NCBI GenBank assembly: GCA_947166705.1
Contig: CAMVFE010000001.1
Span: forward strand, 87,720-151,719
Origin: an uncultured Clostridia bacterium
Lineage (GTDB): Bacteria > Bacillota > Clostridia > Christensenellales > Aristaeellaceae
Length of the DNA: 64,000 bases
Direction: 5' to 3'
Each line of letters begins with the position of its first letter. Within the stretch, counting starts at the first letter, position 1. A program made the translations under genes and the position numbers. Of this stretch, positions 8,414 to 17,393 are shown piece after piece. The notes beneath the pieces are model-generated. The model saw only the letters and a list, made by a program, of their open reading frames with translations, did no database searches and was not told the origin of the DNA.

Positions 8414-10372
8414 TCAGGCGCCGCCGGTCCTTTCGATCTCCGCGCTTTCCAGCGCCGCGTCCTTCGGGGAGCGGTTGACTATGACCAGCTCAAAATCATC
8501 GCAATCCGACTCGAGGGCGATTTCAAAGGTCAGGACCTGTTTTCCGTCCGCGGCTTCTGCCGCGGCGTTTTGTATGTCAAAGGCCGATGCGCCGCCGTCG
8601 GAGACGCAGGAGCACTCCAGTCCGTCCAGGTTTTTCCCGGCGATCCGGACCCGGTAACGTCCCGCGTTCAGGAAGACGGCGGGCCCCCGGGAGCTTCCGT
8701 TCTCCCTCAGGGTCCGGATTCCGTCCCGGTCCGCGCCGTTCGTGCAGTACGCGGAATTGCTGAACTCATACCGGTACGAGCTGTACAGGCGGCTCTTCAT
8801 CGCCTCAAAGCTGTCATATCCGTAGAGGCGGTAGGTATCCGTCCTGAATTTCAGGTCCTCATCCCGCAGGTTTGATTTCCAGCGGCATGCCGCCAGCTGG
8901 CCGTCCTCCAGCAGCAGGAAGACCTTTCCCTCCGGAATCCGGTCCTCGCGGCCCGCTTCCTGCAGCCATTCGGCGGTCTCCCCGACGTACCGGACGTCCT
9001 CCGTCCCGGCCCGGCAGAACGTGCGCATTTCCACGGCACCGTCCGTGAGCTCGGTCAGGATGTTCCCGTTCCAGAAGGACGAATATCCGCAGGCATACCC
9101 CTCACTTTTCGCGAACTCCGCCGTCTGCCGCAGCTCCAGGTTGGACCGGGGATCCCGGCCGACGTCCCGGTATCCGAACAGGGCCACGGCGGAAACCGCC
9201 AGGACCCACAGGCACGCCAGGGCGAAGGCCGCCCGGCCTTTCCCCCGGGAGTCCAGGCGGAGCATGCCCGCCTTTTCCCGGATCCCGTCCCGGGCCCAGC
9301 ACAGGGTCACCAGGATTCCGAGCGCGGCCGTCGGCAGGCTGTAGCGGGAGTACAGGAGCAGGTTGGAAAAGGTGTAGGCGCAGGTCTGCACAAACACGGC
9401 GGACAGGTACAGTGCCGAAAGCGCCGAAAGCCCCGCGCCGCCCTTCCGGATCCCCTGGAAGGACGCGTACAGGGAAAGCATAAAGACCGCCATTGCGGTT
9501 CCGTTGGCGGTGAGCGTCAGGTAGGACGCCATCCCCGTCTTCCAGCCGTAACAGGTCAGGAGATCGGAAAAGCTCAGGAACAGGCGCTCCGCGTTGACCG
9601 TCGAGAAGGCAAGGCTCGCGTAGGTATCAAAGCGGAAAAAGCGGGGGAACACCATCTGGTTGATGATGAATCCCAGCGCCGCGGCCGCGCATGAAGCGGC
9701 CGAAAAAACCAGCGCCCGGATCCTGCAGGCGGGGGGAACCGTCTCCAGGCTGAAAAGGATCCAGACCGCGGAGAGCATCATCGGGATATAGAACAGGACC
9801 GGCACGCGGGGCCCGCCCAGCCCCGCCGCGAAAGCCAGGAGGATTCCGGCCGCGGCCCCGGCGGCGGTTCCGATGCCCTTTTCCTTCCGGAGCAGCCCGC
9901 CCAGGACGCCGGCCGCGAAGAGGATCGTGGCGATATGCGGGATATAATAGGAGCGCTCGATCACGAACTCATAGTAGTCCGCCGAGAACGGCACGCAGAA
10001 AAAGGCCGCGGCCCAGGGCGCGATATCCCGGTATCCGAAGCGGCGGAGCAGGAAGACCACGGAGGCCAGCAGGATCAGGACCATCAGGAGCGATCCCGTG
10101 ACCCGGACGGCGTGCCAGGAGGAAAAAACCTTAAACAGGGGCGCCCAGACAACGTTCGTGTTCAGGACGCGCACCTCCGTGGAATAATACCAGTTTGGGG
10201 TGATGATCCTTCCCTCCCGGGCCAGCAGGGCGGACAGCACCAGCTCGCTGGAATCGTCCGCGTCAAGCCTTCCGTCCACGGTCCGGTTCAGGTAAAAGGC
10301 AAAAAAACAGAACGCGATCAGCAGAACCGCCCAGCCCGCGGCCAGGAAAAGCTTCCTTGATTTATTCGTCAC
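8414..10372 (-). CDS. Polytopic GT-C-like membrane protein
   Basis: A 652-residue protein with an N-terminal membrane helix, an acidic loop DGRLDADDSSELVLSAL around residue 35, about ten further helices, and a C-terminal soluble domain of roughly 230 residues. An acidic loop after the first helix is typical of GT-C glycosyltransferases, which use polyprenyl-phosphate sugars on the outer face. No named family is recognised. The start is GTG at 10372 with AAAGGGAT upstream. It has its own promoter and is convergent with the DUF6020 gene. Confidence 0.6.
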   Translation of the reverse strand: MTNKSRKLFLAAGWAVLLIAFCFFAFYLNRTVDGRLDADDSSELVLSALLAREGRIITPNWYYSTEVRVLNTNVVWAPLFKVFSSWHAVRVTGSLLMVLILLASVVFLLRRFGYRDIAPWAAAFFCVPFSADYYEFVIERSYYIPHIATILFAAGVLGGLLRKEKGIGTAAGAAAGILLAFAAGLGGPRVPVLFYIPMMLSAVWILFSLETVPPACRIRALVFSAASCAAAALGFIINQMVFPRFFRFDTYASLAFSTVNAERLFLSFSDLLTCYGWKTGMASYLTLTANGTAMAVFMLSLYASFQGIRKGGAGLSALSALYLSAVFVQTCAYTFSNLLLYSRYSLPTAALGILVTLCWARDGIREKAGMLRLDSRGKGRAAFALACLWVLAVSAVALFGYRDVGRDPRSNLELRQTAEFAKSEGYACGYSSFWNGNILTELTDGAVEMRTFCRAGTEDVRYVGETAEWLQEAGREDRIPEGKVFLLLEDGQLAACRWKSNLRDEDLKFRTDTYRLYGYDSFEAMKSRLYSSYRYEFSNSAYCTNGADRDGIRTLRENGSSRGPAVFLNAGRYRVRIAGKNLDGLECSCVSDGGASAFDIQNAAAEAADGKQVLTFEIALESDCDDFELVIVNRSPKDAALESAEIERTGGA

Positions 10373-10407
10373 AGGCCATATCCCTTTCCGTTGTTTTGTC
10401 AGACTTC

Positions 10408-10436
10408 ATGTTAGTATACGGATCCCTGCCTGTCAA
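10408..10436 (-). promoter_or_regulatory. Promoter for the GT-C-like gene
   Basis: On the minus strand a consensus TTGACA (10431-10436) and TAACAT (10408-10413) are spaced by 17 bases, about 35 bases upstream of the GTG start. Confidence 0.65.
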
Positions 10437-10487
10437 GGAGGAAACGGGCACGGCCGCGGCCCGGCGGCGGGATAACTCCGGAACCGC

Positions 10488-10516
10488 TTGAATCCAGGCC
10501 CGTTTTCACCTATAAT
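10488..10516 (+). promoter_or_regulatory. Sigma-A promoter for CotH-family gene
   Basis: TTGAAT (10488-10493) and TATAAT (10511-10516), spacer 17 bases, about 130 bases before the start codon. It is divergent from the minus-strand promoter at 10408-10436. Confidence 0.75.
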
Positions 10517-10645
10517 GTGCTGAATTCTTTTCGGGCAGGCAGTCCCGGATCCTTTTTCTTCCGGGATTCAGCCTCCCGGGCATCCCGGCGGCAATCATCA
10601 CGGAGCGCGGGCCGCATACCGTTATTGTATGGAGGAAACCGCCGT

Positions 10646-12238
10646 ATGAAACCGATGAACCTGTTCCGGACAGCGCTGCTCGCGGCGGCGCTGCTGCTGG
10701 CTGGATACTCCGGCGCCCGGGCGGCGGGCAAAACGGAGAAGCGGGTAATGCCGCTGATTTCCATCGAAGCCATCGATCCGGAAGAAGGAACCCGCTTTGT
10801 GACGGAGCCGCAGAGCGCCGGCGTCTCCGAGGAAATCGCGTCCTGGTCGCCCGGATATGTTCCTCCCCCCGAGCCCTATTACGTCGGCTGCGTCGTTTCC
10901 TGGACCGAAACGGACGGAAGCGTCACCGTCGACCGGGCGGAAGCGCAGGTGAAGGTCCGGGGCAACTGGACCACCAACTACGAGAAAAAGCCCCTGCGGA
11001 TCAAATTCGGCGAAAAGCAGTCCCTCGGCGGGCTCAACGGGGGAAGGGCGTTTAAAAACTGGCTGCTGCTGGCGGAATACAAGGACCTTTCCATGCTCCG
11101 GAACAAGGCGGCCTTTGACCTGGCGCACAAAATCCTCGGGGAAGGCCTGTACTGCTCCGACTGCATGCTGGTCGAGGTGGAAATCAACGGCGAGTACTGG
11201 GGCGTCTATCTCCTGGCGGAGCAGCAGGAGGCGGTCGAGGGGCGCGTGAACGTGCCGGAGCCCGGCAAGAACGAAACCGGGCCGTACGTGGGCTACCTGG
11301 TGGAGTTTGACGGGAATTTCCGGCATGAGGATCCCCTCACCACATTCACGATTGATTACAACGGTTACGCGCCACTGATCCCGTTCGCCGGCACGGAGGA
11401 GACGGAACCCTTCACGCCGCTCTCCACGAATCCCGAACACAGCCGGGACCTTGTGGGCTATACCGTCAAGAGCAGCGTTCGCTCCGAAGAGCAGCGCGAC
11501 ACGATCCGAAACTTTATTTCCAACGTGTATGTCATCATGTATTCCGCATCCTATGATGAAGCGGCCCTGGAGATGACCCCGGATTTCTCCCGGACCGTCC
11601 CGTCGTCAAAGACACCCCGGGAGGCTGTCGAGGCCGTCGTCGACTTTCAGTCGCTGGCGGATATGTATATCCTGAGTGAGATCACCTGCGACCCGGATAT
11701 CTGCTTTTCCAGCTTTTTCATGAGCGCCGACCTCAGCGAGGACGGCGACAGGAAGCTGCGGTTTGAGGCGCCGTGGGACTTTGACTCAGCCCTGGGAAAC
11801 TGCCGTGTCGTTGAAAACGCGACAGGCTTCCACGCGGCCAATACCGTGTACAACGTGGATCACGATTTTTGGTCGGTCAATCCGTGGCTCACAGTGATGA
11901 TGCGGCAGGAATGGTTCCGGGAGCTCATCGCCCAGAAGTGGACGGAGCTTTTCGACAGCGGCGCGCTGAAGGAAACCGTCGTAATGATCCGTTCCGACAG
12001 CAAAAAGTATAAAGCGGCGTTCACGCGGAATTATAAGCGCTGGGACAATATGGCGGACAAGGAGGCCATCAGGCGGGAACTGAACAAAAAAGCCCGCTCC
12101 TGCAGGTCGGAGGAAGAAGCCGCCAGGTGGCTCGCGGACTGGCTTTGGAAACGGATCCGGGTCCTGAACGGCTTCTGGCGCCGGCAGGCTTCAGGCGTTT
12201 CCCGGAACTTCCTGAAGGGTCCGGCGTTCCGGCCGTAG
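10646..12238 (+). CDS. Secreted CotH-family protein kinase
   Basis: A 530-residue protein with a signal peptide (basic MKPMNLFR, then LLAAALLLAGYSGARA) and a CotH kinase domain. Visible CotH hallmarks are VRGNWTTNYEKKPLRIKF, KNWLLLAEYKDLSMLRNKAA, INGEYWGVYLLAEQ and, late in the domain, PWDFDSALGN, which includes the metal-binding aspartates. CotH proteins are atypical kinases first known from spore coats, and also occur in secreted surface assemblies of gut Clostridia. No dockerin or anchor motif is visible, and a lipobox cysteine is absent. ATG at 10646 follows GGAGGA. It stands alone with its own promoter. Confidence 0.88.
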   Translation: MKPMNLFRTALLAAALLLAGYSGARAAGKTEKRVMPLISIEAIDPEEGTRFVTEPQSAGVSEEIASWSPGYVPPPEPYYVGCVVSWTETDGSVTVDRAEAQVKVRGNWTTNYEKKPLRIKFGEKQSLGGLNGGRAFKNWLLLAEYKDLSMLRNKAAFDLAHKILGEGLYCSDCMLVEVEINGEYWGVYLLAEQQEAVEGRVNVPEPGKNETGPYVGYLVEFDGNFRHEDPLTTFTIDYNGYAPLIPFAGTEETEPFTPLSTNPEHSRDLVGYTVKSSVRSEEQRDTIRNFISNVYVIMYSASYDEAALEMTPDFSRTVPSSKTPREAVEAVVDFQSLADMYILSEITCDPDICFSSFFMSADLSEDGDRKLRFEAPWDFDSALGNCRVVENATGFHAANTVYNVDHDFWSVNPWLTVMMRQEWFRELIAQKWTELFDSGALKETVVMIRSDSKKYKAAFTRNYKRWDNMADKEAIRRELNKKARSCRSEEEAARWLADWLWKRIRVLNGFWRRQASGVSRNFLKGPAFRP

Positions 12239-12312
12239 GCGCAGAATTTCGCGTCTGTTTTCTGGACAGGTACGCCGCCGTTCCGGGCGCCGCGCTTCCA
12301 TTCCTTCGGATG

Positions 12313-12341
12313 TGGACTTTTCGTTCCGGGAATGGTAGAAT
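12313..12341 (+). promoter_or_regulatory. Probable promoter for GT2 and kinase-GalU genes
   Basis: TGGACT (12313-12318) and TAGAAT (12336-12341) with 17 bases between them, 28 bases before the ATG. The boxes are imperfect, so the call is moderate. Confidence 0.5.
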
Positions 12342-12368
12342 ACCAGCATATCAAAGACGGAGGCCGCT

Positions 12369-13064
12369 ATGAATCAGAAAGATTTTACCCTTTCCATCGT
12401 GATTCCCTGCTATAACGAGAAGGACAGCATCCATACGATTGTGGAGAAGGTGCTGGCCGCGCCGGTCGCCAATAAGGAAATTATCGTGGTGGACGACAAA
12501 AGCACCGACGGAACGGGAGAGATCCTGGACCGGGAAATCGCTCCGCTGGTCAGCAAGGTCATTCACCACGAGGCCAACCAGGGAAAGGGCGGAGCGCTCC
12601 GCACCGGATTCCGGGAAGCGACCGGGGATATCGTCATCATCCAGGACGCCGACCTGGAGTATGATCCGAACGAGTATCCCAAGGTGGTTACGCCCGTCGT
12701 GAACGGGGAATGCGACGTGTGCTACGGCTCCCGGTTCCTGGGGCAGGCCGCCAAGGGCTATAAGGCCAACCAGCTGGCCAACCGGTTCCTGACGAAGCTT
12801 TCCAACCTGTTCACCGGGCTGAAGCTGACGGATATGGAAACCTGCTACAAGTGCTTCAGGCGGGAGATTATCCAGAAGGTGGACATCCGGGAGAACCGTT
12901 TCGGCTTTGAGCCCGAGATCACCGCCAAGGTGGCCCGGATGGGCGTCCGGGTGAAGGAGGTTCCGATCTCCTACTACCCGCGCACCAACGAGGAAGGCAA
13001 GAAAATCGGGTATAAGGACGGGCTGCGCGCCATCTACTGCATCTGGAAATACCGGCGGGGATGA
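12369..13064 (+). CDS. Family 2 glycosyltransferase (polyprenyl-phosphate sugar synthase type)
   Basis: A 231-residue soluble GT2 enzyme. It starts LSIVIPCYNEKDSI, carries VVDDKSTDGT in the nucleotide site, the DAD metal motif in IIQDADLEYDP, and FGFEPEITAKVAR followed by ISYYPR, as in dolichyl- or undecaprenyl-phosphate sugar synthases. These transfer a sugar from GDP- or UDP-sugar to a polyprenyl phosphate at the membrane. There is no C-terminal membrane domain. ATG is preceded by GGAGG. It lies 57 bases upstream of the kinase-GalU fusion, which could supply its nucleotide sugar. The product sugar is not determined from sequence. Confidence 0.85.
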   Translation: MNQKDFTLSIVIPCYNEKDSIHTIVEKVLAAPVANKEIIVVDDKSTDGTGEILDREIAPLVSKVIHHEANQGKGGALRTGFREATGDIVIIQDADLEYDPNEYPKVVTPVVNGECDVCYGSRFLGQAAKGYKANQLANRFLTKLSNLFTGLKLTDMETCYKCFRREIIQKVDIRENRFGFEPEITAKVARMGVRVKEVPISYYPRTNEEGKKIGYKDGLRAIYCIWKYRRG

Positions 13065-13121
13065 GGAGCTGCCCGCGTCCGGACGCACCGGCGGGGAAGA
13101 AAAAACAGGGGAAGTGATCTG

Positions 13122-15074
13122 ATGACCGAGGCGGCTGAAACCATCCGTCTTTTTGTTCCCGGACGGCTGTGCCTGTTCGGGGAGCATTCCGACTGGGCCG
13201 GGATGTACCGGTCCGTCAATTCCAAAATCGAAAAAGGCAGGGCCATCGTATCCGGCATTGAGCAGGGGATCCGGGCCACGGCGGAAAAATCGGACCGCTT
13301 CATCATCACCACCTCCCCGGATTTTCCCGAAGAGGAATACTGGGAATGCGAGATGGATACCGCGAAGCTGCTGGAGACCGCGCAGAAGGGCGGATACTTC
13401 TCCTATGTGGCCGGCGTGGCGTCCTACATCAACGACAACTACAGCGTGGGCGGGGTGAAGATCACCGTCGAGAAGCGGGACCTGCCCATCAAAAGCGGCC
13501 TTTCGTCCTCGGCCGCCATCTGCGTGCTGACCGCCCGGGCGTTCAACCAGCTTTACAAGCTGAAGATGAACGTGAAGGGAGAAATGCAGGCGGCTTTCCG
13601 CGGCGAGCAGCGGACGCCGTCCCGCTGCGGCAGGCTGGATCAGGCGTGCGCGTACGGCGTCAAGCCCGTGCTGATGGATTTTGACGGGGTGGAGATCGAT
13701 TCCCGGGAGATCCGGGTCGGAACCACCTTCCACTGGGTGGTGGCCAACCTGATGGCCTCCAAGGACACGATCAGAATCCTGGCGGACCTGAACAGGGCCT
13801 ATCCGTTCGCGGAGAACGAGGCAGAGCGGAGGGTCCAGGAAGCGCTGGGACCGGAAAACCGGGCCCTTGTCACCCGGGCGCGGGAGCTCATCGAGCGGGG
13901 GGACGCCGAAGGCCTCGGGCGGTTGATGACCCGGGCTCAGGAGATTTTCGACGCGAAGATCGCCCCCATGTGTTCCGAGCTGAAGGCTCCGGTTCTGCAC
14001 GCGGTGCTGGAGGATCCGGAGATCCGGAAGCTGACCTGGGGCGGCAAGGGCGTCGGATCCCAGGGGGACGGCTCCGTCCAGTTCCTGGCGAGGGACGGCG
14101 CGTCCGCGGCGCTGCTGCGGGAATATCTCGAAAAAAAGAAGGGCATGCCCTCCTTCACCCTGACGCTGAAACCGGGGCAGACGGTCCGGAAGGCCATTAT
14201 CCCGCTGGCCGGATTCGGGACCCGGGTGTTTCCCGCGACCAAGTGCATGCCGAAGTGCATGATGCCGGTCTATGACACGGACGGTGTGCTGAAACCGGCG
14301 CTGATGATCATGCTGGAGCAGCTGCTGGAGGCGGGCATCGAGGACATCTGCCTGATTATCGGGGAGGACGAGGAGGCGGACTTCAACCGCTTTTTCGCGC
14401 CGCTGCCGGAGGAACAGATGGAAAAACTGCCCGACAGCAGGCGCGCGGAGGAGGAAAAGATCCGGAAGCTGCGGGAGCATGTGACCTATGTGTACCAGAA
14501 GGAAAGGCTTGGCTTCGGGCACGCGGTCTGGCTGACCCGGAGCTTTACGGAGGGCGATCCGGTGCTGCTCCTGCTGGGCGATTTCCTGTACCGTTCCGGG
14601 CGGGAGGTCAACTGCTGCAGGCAGGTGATCGACGCGTACAAGGAATGCGGCTGCGCGCTGGTCAGCATCACGGAGGTGCCGCTGAGCCGGGTCGTCCATT
14701 ACGGCATCGTGCACGGCGTGTGGAGCAACAGCGAGGAAAACCTGATGAAGGCGGACCGGATGGTGGAGAAGCCGACGGACGACTACGCCAGGGAGTACCT
14801 GGGCGTCCGGAACGCGCGGAACGAACAGAAATACTACGCGACCTTCGGGCAGTACGTCCTGACGCCGGACGTTTACGAAGAGCTGGAATACCGGATCCGG
14901 GTTATCGGGAAGCCCTCCGAAGGGAAGGAGTTCGGCCTGACGGCGGCGCTGGACGCCGTTCGGGAAAAGAACGGCCTGTGCGGTTTTGTCCCGGACGGGG
15001 AGTCCTTCGACATCGGGCTGCCGGACGCCTACCGGGAAACCGTGTGGCGCTACGCCGGGCCGGAGGCGAAATAA
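13122..15074 (+). CDS. GHMP sugar kinase fused to GalU-type nucleotidyltransferase
   Basis: A 650-residue bifunctional protein. Residues 1 to about 345 are a GHMP kinase: VPGRLCLFGEHSDWAG at the start, the ATP loop LPIKSGLSSSAA, CGRLDQACAYG with the catalytic-type aspartate, and WGGKGVGSQGDG late in the domain. Residues from about 353 to the end are a GalU-type UTP:sugar-1-phosphate uridylyltransferase: IIPLAGFGTRVFPATK, LGFGHAVW, LLLGDFLYRS and KEFGLTAALD. In one polypeptide this would phosphorylate a free sugar at C1 and convert it to a nucleotide sugar, a salvage route like Bacteroides FKP but in the opposite domain order. The sugar could be galactose, a uronic acid or another. It follows the GT2 gene and ends at a strong terminator. 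Confidence 0.85.
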   Translation: MTEAAETIRLFVPGRLCLFGEHSDWAGMYRSVNSKIEKGRAIVSGIEQGIRATAEKSDRFIITTSPDFPEEEYWECEMDTAKLLETAQKGGYFSYVAGVASYINDNYSVGGVKITVEKRDLPIKSGLSSSAAICVLTARAFNQLYKLKMNVKGEMQAAFRGEQRTPSRCGRLDQACAYGVKPVLMDFDGVEIDSREIRVGTTFHWVVANLMASKDTIRILADLNRAYPFAENEAERRVQEALGPENRALVTRARELIERGDAEGLGRLMTRAQEIFDAKIAPMCSELKAPVLHAVLEDPEIRKLTWGGKGVGSQGDGSVQFLARDGASAALLREYLEKKKGMPSFTLTLKPGQTVRKAIIPLAGFGTRVFPATKCMPKCMMPVYDTDGVLKPALMIMLEQLLEAGIEDICLIIGEDEEADFNRFFAPLPEEQMEKLPDSRRAEEEKIRKLREHVTYVYQKERLGFGHAVWLTRSFTEGDPVLLLLGDFLYRSGREVNCCRQVIDAYKECGCALVSITEVPLSRVVHYGIVHGVWSNSEENLMKADRMVEKPTDDYAREYLGVRNARNEQKYYATFGQYVLTPDVYEELEYRIRVIGKPSEGKEFGLTAALDAVREKNGLCGFVPDGESFDIGLPDAYRETVWRYAGPEAK

Positions 15075-15148
15075 TCCTTTCAGATTGCGCAGACAGCTTG
15101 AATCATATGCATGTTGTTAGCCACAGCTAACACGTGGGCCTTTATAAA

Positions 15149-15187
15149 GGGCCTCCGGCGCGCCGCCGGAGGCCCCTCCCATTTTTT
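15149..15187 (+). terminator. Rho-independent terminator after kinase-GalU gene
   Basis: A perfect 12-base-pair GC-rich stem (15149-15160 with 15164-15175, three-base loop) is followed by CTCCCATTTTTT. The T-run is on the plus strand, so it ends the plus-strand transcript. It lies between two genes that converge. Confidence 0.85.
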
Positions 15188-15191
15188 CGTT

Positions 15192-17159
15192 CTATTCGCC
15201 GCGATTCACCAGCACGCTCCCGCAGCCGGCGAAGGCGTCCGGAGCGATGACGGTATCCGGTCCCGCCGTGACATATTTCAGATTCGGGCAGTCCGCGAAG
15301 GCCCTGCTTTCGATTTCCGCGCAGCCTTCCGGAATCCGCACCGCGTCAAAATCACCTTTTTCAAAAGCGCCGGCCTCCACCCTCACCGTATCCTCCGGCA
15401 GGATCAGCCAGTTCATCACCCCTGCGGGCGGGCAGATTGCGCCGCATCCGGTGCAAACGCCGTCCACGAAATGATGTCCCACCCGTACCGGAAGGGTAAT
15501 GCTCAGCGCCGGCCAGTCCGCCGCGGAGACGGTCAGCTCCGTTTCTCCGAAGGCAAGCGCCGTCAGCGTCTCTTCCTGAACCGCGGCAATTTCCTCGTCC
15601 CCGGACGCCAGGGTCACCCGGTCCAGCGCGAAGCACGCGTCGATCGTAAAGCATCCGGTGAGGTCCAGGCTTTCTCCCTCCTCCAGCCGGAGCTCCGCCA
15701 GCCCTGTCTGGATGGATGGCGCGGTTTCCCCCGTGGCGCTGATGATGATCCGGGGATCGACCACGATCTCCAGCACCGTCCCCCAGTCCTCCGCCGACAG
15801 CTGGCCGTTGCAGTTCCGTGTATAGTCGTACAGTGTCCCGCTTCCGCGGATGAACAGCGTTCCGTCCGCGTACAACTCGTACGTCGCGTTCTCTCCGGCC
15901 GGAGCGATGAAATGACCGTCGTCTCCGTTTGAAACCGCCGTCATCCCGTGGCTTGCCGCATACTGAACTGCGCAGGACTCATCCGAGCAGTACAAGGTAA
16001 GCTGATCCTTGTCGCAGCCCTCGAATGCGTTCGCGTCAATGGTGGTCACGGTGTCCGGTATCACGATATGCTTCAGGCCCGTGCAGTAACTGAAAGCATA
16101 CATGTCGATCTTCGTCATGCCGGAAGGGATGATGATGCTCTCCAGACTGCTGCATCCGGAAAAGGCCCCCGCCTCGATCACCGTTATTCCCTCCGGCAGC
16201 GCCGCGCTCTTCAGGCCCGTACAGGATTGAAACGCAAACATCCCCAGCTTCGTCACGCCCGGGGGAATAATAATCTCCTGCAGCCCGCTGCAGCCGCTGA
16301 AGGCGCTGTTCCCGATCTCTGTCACCGAGGAGGGGATCTCCACGCGCGCCGCGCCACTGCAGCCGGCAAACGCCTGTTCCCCCAGTGTCTGAACCCCTTC
16401 CGGAATGATGATTTCTGTCAGCCCGCTGCAGTTCAGAAATGTCTGCTTCTCTATTTTTGTTACGCTTCCCGGGATAGAAACCCGCAGCAGTCCGCTGCAA
16501 TTCTGGAATGCTGCGGCCTGCAGGATGGTAACGGTTTCCGGAATCTCGATCTCCGTCAGGCCGCTGCACCAGGAAAACGCGTAGCTTCCGATCATCCATA
16601 CTCCGGATGGAATCGTCGCTTCCTTCAGGCTCTCACAGCCGCAAAAGACATACCCGTCGATGTATTTCAGGCGGGAGGGTATGGTCACCCGTTCCAGGCT
16701 CCCGCAGCTCCTGAAGGCGCCGTTCCCGATCGTTTCCACACTGTCCGGGATGAGCGCCTCCTTCAGGCTGCTGCATTGTCTGAAAGCACCTTCGCCGATC
16801 TCTCTCATGCTTTCCGGAAAACTCACCCCGGTCAGATTTTCACATCCACTAAATGCGCTTTTCCCGATGTTGTACACATTGCCCTGAAAGGTCACCGTCC
16901 TGATCTGGCTTCGAAGGCTCTCCGCCCTCCAGGCCTCCGCCGAAGATGCGCCGAAATCCTGCATCCGGGCGGTTCCGCTGTCGGGTCCGATGATCGTCAG
17001 CTCCCCGGTCCCGGTGTTCAGATTCCAGCTCAGGTTTCCCCAGGAGCCGCTCTGGTCCGCCAACGCGGCCGGCAGTCGCAGCAGAACCGCCAGCGCGCAG
17101 GCGCAGATGAGCGCCCAGCCGGCGATGCGCATTCCCTTCCGATGACCAATCCTTTTCAT
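15192..17159 (-). CDS. Secreted BspA-type leucine-rich repeat protein
   Basis: A 655-residue secreted protein. The start MKRIGHRKGMRIAGWALICACALAV is a signal peptide ending near AALADQ. Then come about a dozen BspA-like (LRR_5) repeats of 23 residues, each shaped like FSGCSGL-EI-IP-GVT-IG-AF, between residues about 75 and 400. The C-terminal part has an Ig-like segment (LRLEEGESLDLTGCF), a CTGCGAICPP cysteine cluster, and a final LRR-type unit (FAGCGSVLVNRGE). Such proteins sit at the surface of gut bacteria and bind host or matrix proteins; no anchor motif is seen. ATG at 17159 is chosen because it starts the signal peptide and has GAGAGGG upstream; an in-frame extension to 17231 adds a hydrophilic leader and is less likely. 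Confidence 0.85.
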   Translation of the reverse strand: MKRIGHRKGMRIAGWALICACALAVLLRLPAALADQSGSWGNLSWNLNTGTGELTIIGPDSGTARMQDFGASSAEAWRAESLRSQIRTVTFQGNVYNIGKSAFSGCENLTGVSFPESMREIGEGAFRQCSSLKEALIPDSVETIGNGAFRSCGSLERVTIPSRLKYIDGYVFCGCESLKEATIPSGVWMIGSYAFSWCSGLTEIEIPETVTILQAAAFQNCSGLLRVSIPGSVTKIEKQTFLNCSGLTEIIIPEGVQTLGEQAFAGCSGAARVEIPSSVTEIGNSAFSGCSGLQEIIIPPGVTKLGMFAFQSCTGLKSAALPEGITVIEAGAFSGCSSLESIIIPSGMTKIDMYAFSYCTGLKHIVIPDTVTTIDANAFEGCDKDQLTLYCSDESCAVQYAASHGMTAVSNGDDGHFIAPAGENATYELYADGTLFIRGSGTLYDYTRNCNGQLSAEDWGTVLEIVVDPRIIISATGETAPSIQTGLAELRLEEGESLDLTGCFTIDACFALDRVTLASGDEEIAAVQEETLTALAFGETELTVSAADWPALSITLPVRVGHHFVDGVCTGCGAICPPAGVMNWLILPEDTVRVEAGAFEKGDFDAVRIPEGCAEIESRAFADCPNLKYVTAGPDTVIAPDAFAGCGSVLVNRGE

Positions 17160-17318
17160 TTTCTTTTCCCTCTCCCGGGATTCATTGCTGCTGTGCTTCT
17201 GAGACATGTCAGATTCTGATGAAGTGACCATTTATGCGATTTATTCCAAAGTCGGAGCACAATATCTGCCGTTGGCTTCGGAACAGGAACAAATCAGAAC
17301 CATTCTGAGTCAAGACAA

Positions 17319-17372
17319 AAGAACCGTCCCCGTGTCTTCAAGAACCGTCCCCGTGTCTTCCCCCGTGTCTTC
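17319..17372. repeat. Tandem 21-base repeat with GAACCGTCCCCGTGTCTT core
   Basis: Two perfect 21-base copies lie at 17319-17339 and 17340-17360, followed by a 12-base partial third copy (CCCCGTGTCTTC) at 17361-17372. The reverse complement core AAGACACGGGGACGGTTCT is one I have seen scattered in bacterial intergenic regions, sometimes near REP-associated (Y1) transposases. It occupies the gap between two minus-strand genes (17160-17393). No transposase is in the window. I see nothing else in this gap. Confidence 0.7.
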
Positions 17373-17393
17373 TCTCCGCAGAGTCCCCGGTTC

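Noticed and set aside
12351..14714. Minus-strand open frame of 787 codons
   Set aside because: Antisense to the GT2 and kinase-GalU genes, whose motifs are intact on the plus strand.
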